Assembly: GCF_030814955.1 (NCBI RefSeq)
Contig: NZ_JAUSWB010000014.1
Span: 1 to 41,096, forward strand
Reading direction: 5' to 3'
Source of the DNA: Planomicrobium stackebrandtii
Lineage (GTDB): Bacteria; Bacillota; Bacilli; Bacillales_A; Planococcaceae
DNA length: 41,096 nucleotides
Shown: in pieces, positions 37,538 through 41,096 of the stretch
How the letters are laid out: every line of letters starts with the position of its first letter
How positions within the stretch are numbered: the first letter of the stretch is position 1
Notes under the pieces: generated by a model
The model's database searches: none
What the model saw: the letters and a program-made list of their open reading frames with translations, nothing else
What the model was told of the DNA's origin: nothing
Program-made: the position numbers and the translations under genes

Positions 37538-38350
37538 ATGAAAATCAGTTTTGAAAATAAAACCCTCGTTATGGGCATATTGAATGTCACGCCGGATTCT
37601 TTTTCTGATGGAGGCAAGTACAACGGTTTAGAGCAGGCATTGACTCGTGCTCGGCAAATGATGGCAGATGGTGTGGATATCATCGATGTAGGAGGCGAGT
37701 CGACACGTCCCGGCTATGTCCAGATTTCAGATGATGAAGAAATCGGACGAATCGTTCCTGTTATCAAAGCTTTGCGGCAGCAGTTCGACGTGCTGATCTC
37801 CGTGGATACATACAAATCACGAGTAGCCGATGCAGCGATTGCTGCAGGGGCCCATATTATCAATGACATTTGGGGTGCTAAATACGACCCGGCCATTGCG
37901 GGCGTGGCAGCCAAATGGGATGTGCCCATCATCCTGATGCACAACCGCAACGAAGCGTCATATTCCGATTTTAAGGAAGACATCATGCGGGATTTGGCTG
38001 AAAGCATCCAGATTTCTTTAGATGCCGGTGTACCCAAAGGAAATATCTGGCTTGATCCGGGTGTTGGATTTGCAAAATCCGTGGTACAAAATCTCGAAGC
38101 GATGCAATTGATCGGACAGATGGCGGAATTGGGCTATCCAGTTCTTCTGGGTACTTCCAGAAAATCATTTATCGGAAAAATTTTGGGTGCCACTGTAGAG
38201 GAGCGCCTGGAAGGCTCGCTCGCAACGGTTTGCTATGGCGTCAACCAAGGCTGTCACATTGTGCGGGTCCATGATGTAAAAGAAACAGTGCGTGCTGTCC
38301 GGATGATAGATGCACTGACAGGCAAACGCCCATACAAGGAGGAAAAGTAA
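37538..38350 (+). CDS. folP: Dihydropteroate synthase
   Basis: FolP joins p-aminobenzoate to the pterin pyrophosphate; it is the sulfonamide target. The 270 residues form a TIM barrel with MGILNVTPDSFSDGG (about 8-22), VGGESTRPG (about 50-58) and the C-terminal GTSRKSF (about 206-212). The ATG at 37538 has only a weak site (GGACGGTG). It leads the folP-folB-folK operon. In B. subtilis pabB, pabA and pabC come before the homologous gene; none is present here, so p-aminobenzoate must be made from genes elsewhere or taken up. Confidence 0.96.
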   Translation: MKISFENKTLVMGILNVTPDSFSDGGKYNGLEQALTRARQMMADGVDIIDVGGESTRPGYVQISDDEEIGRIVPVIKALRQQFDVLISVDTYKSRVADAAIAAGAHIINDIWGAKYDPAIAGVAAKWDVPIILMHNRNEASYSDFKEDIMRDLAESIQISLDAGVPKGNIWLDPGVGFAKSVVQNLEAMQLIGQMAELGYPVLLGTSRKSFIGKILGATVEERLEGSLATVCYGVNQGCHIVRVHDVKETVRAVRMIDALTGKRPYKEEK

Positions 38351-38715
38351 TGGATTTTATTCACGTGAACGATATGGAGTTTTATGGTTACCACGGTGTA
38401 TTTCCTGAAGAAACAAAGTTAGGCCAGCGATTTCGGCTGACGGTTTCATTGGCAGTGGATCTGCAGCAAGCGGGAGAAACGGATGCCTTGGAGCACACGG
38501 TGCATTACGGTGAAGTCTACGAAGCCTGCCGTTCCATCGTCGAAGGAAAACCGAAAAAATTAGTGGAAGCTGTAGCGGAAAGTGTGGCTGAAAAAATTCT
38601 TGCCGATTTTCCGTTGGTGCAAGGCATCCGTGTGCAGTTGATCAAACCCGATCCTCCGATTCCCGGGCATTACAAATCAGTAGCCATTGAACTCACACGA
38701 GGTAAATTCGCATGA
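38350..38715 (+). CDS. folB: Dihydroneopterin aldolase
   Basis: FolB cleaves dihydroneopterin to hydroxymethyl-dihydropterin and glycolaldehyde. The 121 residues match the family (B. subtilis about 120). The pterin-binding N-terminus reads FYGYHGVFPEE (about 12-22). A central glutamate in the VEAVAES helix and the catalytic lysine in the IKPDPPIPGH segment follow. The ATG shares one base with the folP stop (TAATG) and follows AAGGAGG inside folP, so translation is coupled. Confidence 0.96.
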   Translation: MDFIHVNDMEFYGYHGVFPEETKLGQRFRLTVSLAVDLQQAGETDALEHTVHYGEVYEACRSIVEGKPKKLVEAVAESVAEKILADFPLVQGIRVQLIKPDPPIPGHYKSVAIELTRGKFA

Positions 38716-39203
38716 ACCAAAGTTATTTATCGCTTGGCTCCAATATGGGGGACCGCTTCGAAATGTTGCGGCAGGCCGTATCGCAGCTGGCGGACCATCC
38801 CGCCATTACGGTCACCCGCATTTCTTCCCTCTACGAAACAGATCCTGTAGGATTTACAGATCAGGAGCCTTTTCTCAATATGGTCGTTCAGCTTGAAACG
38901 GAGCTGGATGCGTTCGGGCTGCTGGACGTTTGCCAGGAAGTTGAACAAAATTTAAACCGCAAGCGCCTAATCAGGTGGGGACCGCGGACAATTGATCTTG
39001 ATATTTTGTTATACAATCAAGAAATATTGAAAACTGAGAGACTCATCGTTCCGCATCCTCGGATGTACGAACGGGCTTTTGTTGTGATTCCGTTGCTGGA
39101 AGTAAATCCGAATCTCGAAGTCCCGGATGTTTTGGAAACGAGTGGCGTTCGCTTGTGGAAATCATATGGCAGTATGAAAGAATTTCTTCAAGACACAAAC
39201 TAA
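38712..39203 (+). CDS. folK: Hydroxymethyl-dihydropterin pyrophosphokinase
   Basis: FolK transfers pyrophosphate from ATP to hydroxymethyl-dihydropterin, giving the FolP substrate. The 163 residues show YLSLGSNMGDR (about 4-14), ETDPVGFTDQEPFLNMV (about 42-58) and RWGPRTIDLDILLY (about 91-104), the family signature. The ATG overlaps the folB stop (ATGA). Together the three genes supply consecutive steps of folate synthesis. yazB and the tRNA dihydrouridine synthase gene that follow in B. subtilis are missing. Confidence 0.96.
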   Translation: MNQSYLSLGSNMGDRFEMLRQAVSQLADHPAITVTRISSLYETDPVGFTDQEPFLNMVVQLETELDAFGLLDVCQEVEQNLNRKRLIRWGPRTIDLDILLYNQEILKTERLIVPHPRMYERAFVVIPLLEVNPNLEVPDVLETSGVRLWKSYGSMKEFLQDTN

Positions 39204-39216
39204 TGGCTATAAACCT

Positions 39217-39247
39217 AAAGCTGTCACAAATTTGTGGCTGCTTTTTT
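39217..39247 (+). terminator. folPBK terminator
   Basis: AAAGC/GCTTT and CACAAA/TTTGTG helices with a T-T mismatch between them, followed by six T. Confidence 0.75.
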
Positions 39248-39324
39248 ATGTAGTATGGTAGGAAATTGTGTACAATAGAGAAATACGTGAATGAGATTGG
39301 CTTTTTATAGATAAAGGAGTGTAG

Positions 39325-40812
<1,488 letters not shown>

Positions 40813-40824
40813 AACTACTACTTT

Positions 40825-40867
40825 AAAAACTAGTTTAAAGGACGTTATCCTTTAAACTAGTTTTTTT
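40825..40867 (+). terminator. lysS terminator
   Basis: A perfect 18-bp stem (40825-40842 with 40848-40865) closes on CGTTA and ends in T. It is the longest hairpin of this class in the window and shields the rRNA promoters from read-through. Confidence 0.93.
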
Positions 40868-40878
40868 ATAAAAAGAGC

Positions 40879-40907
40879 TTGTATCTATTTGAACAAGGTG
40901 ATATACT
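40879..40907 (+). promoter_or_regulatory. rRNA operon promoter P1
   Basis: TTGTAT (40879-40884), a 17-bp spacer and TATACT (40902-40907), with TGA just upstream of the -10. Confidence 0.65.
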
Positions 40908-40965
40908 ATTTCTTGTCGCGTTTTTCATAATAAAAGATGCGAAGCATGATAAAGTGAAATAATTA

Positions 40966-40994
40966 TTGACTTCTTAAAAAGAAGCTGGTAATAT
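40966..40994 (+). promoter_or_regulatory. rRNA operon promoter P2
   Basis: TTGACT (40966-40971), a 17-bp spacer and TAATAT (40989-40994). It lies 87 bp after P1. Tandem promoters at about this distance are usual for Bacillus rrn operons. Confidence 0.75.
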
Positions 40995-41000
40995 TGAAAA

Positions 41001-41096
41001 GTCGCCAATGAGCGCGGCGAACAACTTGAACCTTGAAAACTGAACAGCAAAACGTCAACAAACACGCAACGGCCGCGCAAAACGGCCCGCGCAACT
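41001..41096 (+). other. Partial rRNA operon leader
   Basis: The segment around 41030-41060 (CCTTGAAAACTGAACAGC, AAAACGTCAAC) is the kind of sequence found before 16S rRNA and in 16S-23S spacers of Bacillales, where it takes part in rRNA processing. A GC-rich stretch follows to the edge. The 16S gene itself is outside the window. Confidence 0.7.

Overview
The window is a chromosomal core-gene segment from a low-GC Gram-positive bacterium of the Bacillales. Gene order follows the Bacillus subtilis abrB-metS ... lysS-rrn neighbourhood close to the replication origin almost gene for gene. The sporulation genes that B. subtilis carries between these markers are missing (yabG, sspF, fin, spoVT, yabP/yabQ, spoIIE). 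In their place are an SLH-anchored VanY-type peptidase and an arginine-linked carAB-argF operon. This points to a non-sporulating or sporulation-reduced member of the Planococcaceae (Planococcus-like). The genus is an inference; the family-level placement rests on synteny and protein similarity recalled from memory.

Layout. (1) 92-2752: abrB (minus) divergent from metG, with a regulatory spacer that carries several Spo0A-box motifs. (2) 2902-6680: tatD, the G5/3D cell-wall protein yabE, rnmV-rsmA. (3) 6748-9850: veg, ispE, purR-ridA, spoVG. (4) 10098-13887: glmU-prs, ctc, pth. (5) 13957-21152: mfd, a roughly 320-nt spacer with an elaborate inverted-repeat element, then yabM-mazG-rqcP. (6) 21211-28036: the SLH/SH3/VanY gene and the convergent carA-carB-argF operon, whose promoter overlaps two tandem ArgR-type boxes. 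(7) 28166-33683: divIC, yabR, tRNA-Met (minus), tilS, hpt, ftsH. (8) 33702-40865: coaX, hslO, a membrane-anchored parvulin, cysK, folP-folB-folK, lysS. (9) 40879-41096: tandem rRNA promoters and the start of an rRNA leader; the 16S gene lies beyond the edge.

The genes cover translation (metG, lysS, tRNA-Met, pth, tilS, rqcP, ctc, rsmA, rnmV), cell envelope (glmU, yabE, VanY, yabM, divIC), cofactors (ispE, coaX, folPBK), nucleotide and PRPP metabolism (prs, hpt, purR), amino acids (cysK, carAB-argF), and repair and proteostasis (mfd, mazG, ftsH, hslO, parvulin).

I found no mobile element, prophage, CRISPR array, toxin-antitoxin pair or defence island, and no clear new multigene system. The most interesting signals are regulatory. 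Transition-state wiring appears conserved (tandem 0A boxes at abrB, a sigma-H-like promoter at spoVG, a sigma-B-like promoter at ctc) although the nearby sporulation genes are absent. The mfd-yabM gap holds a hairpin with mutually exclusive or pseudoknotted helices. A textbook tandem ARG box sits on the car-arg promoter. Where the first possible start codon lacks a ribosome binding site I moved the start to the better-supported codon and said so.
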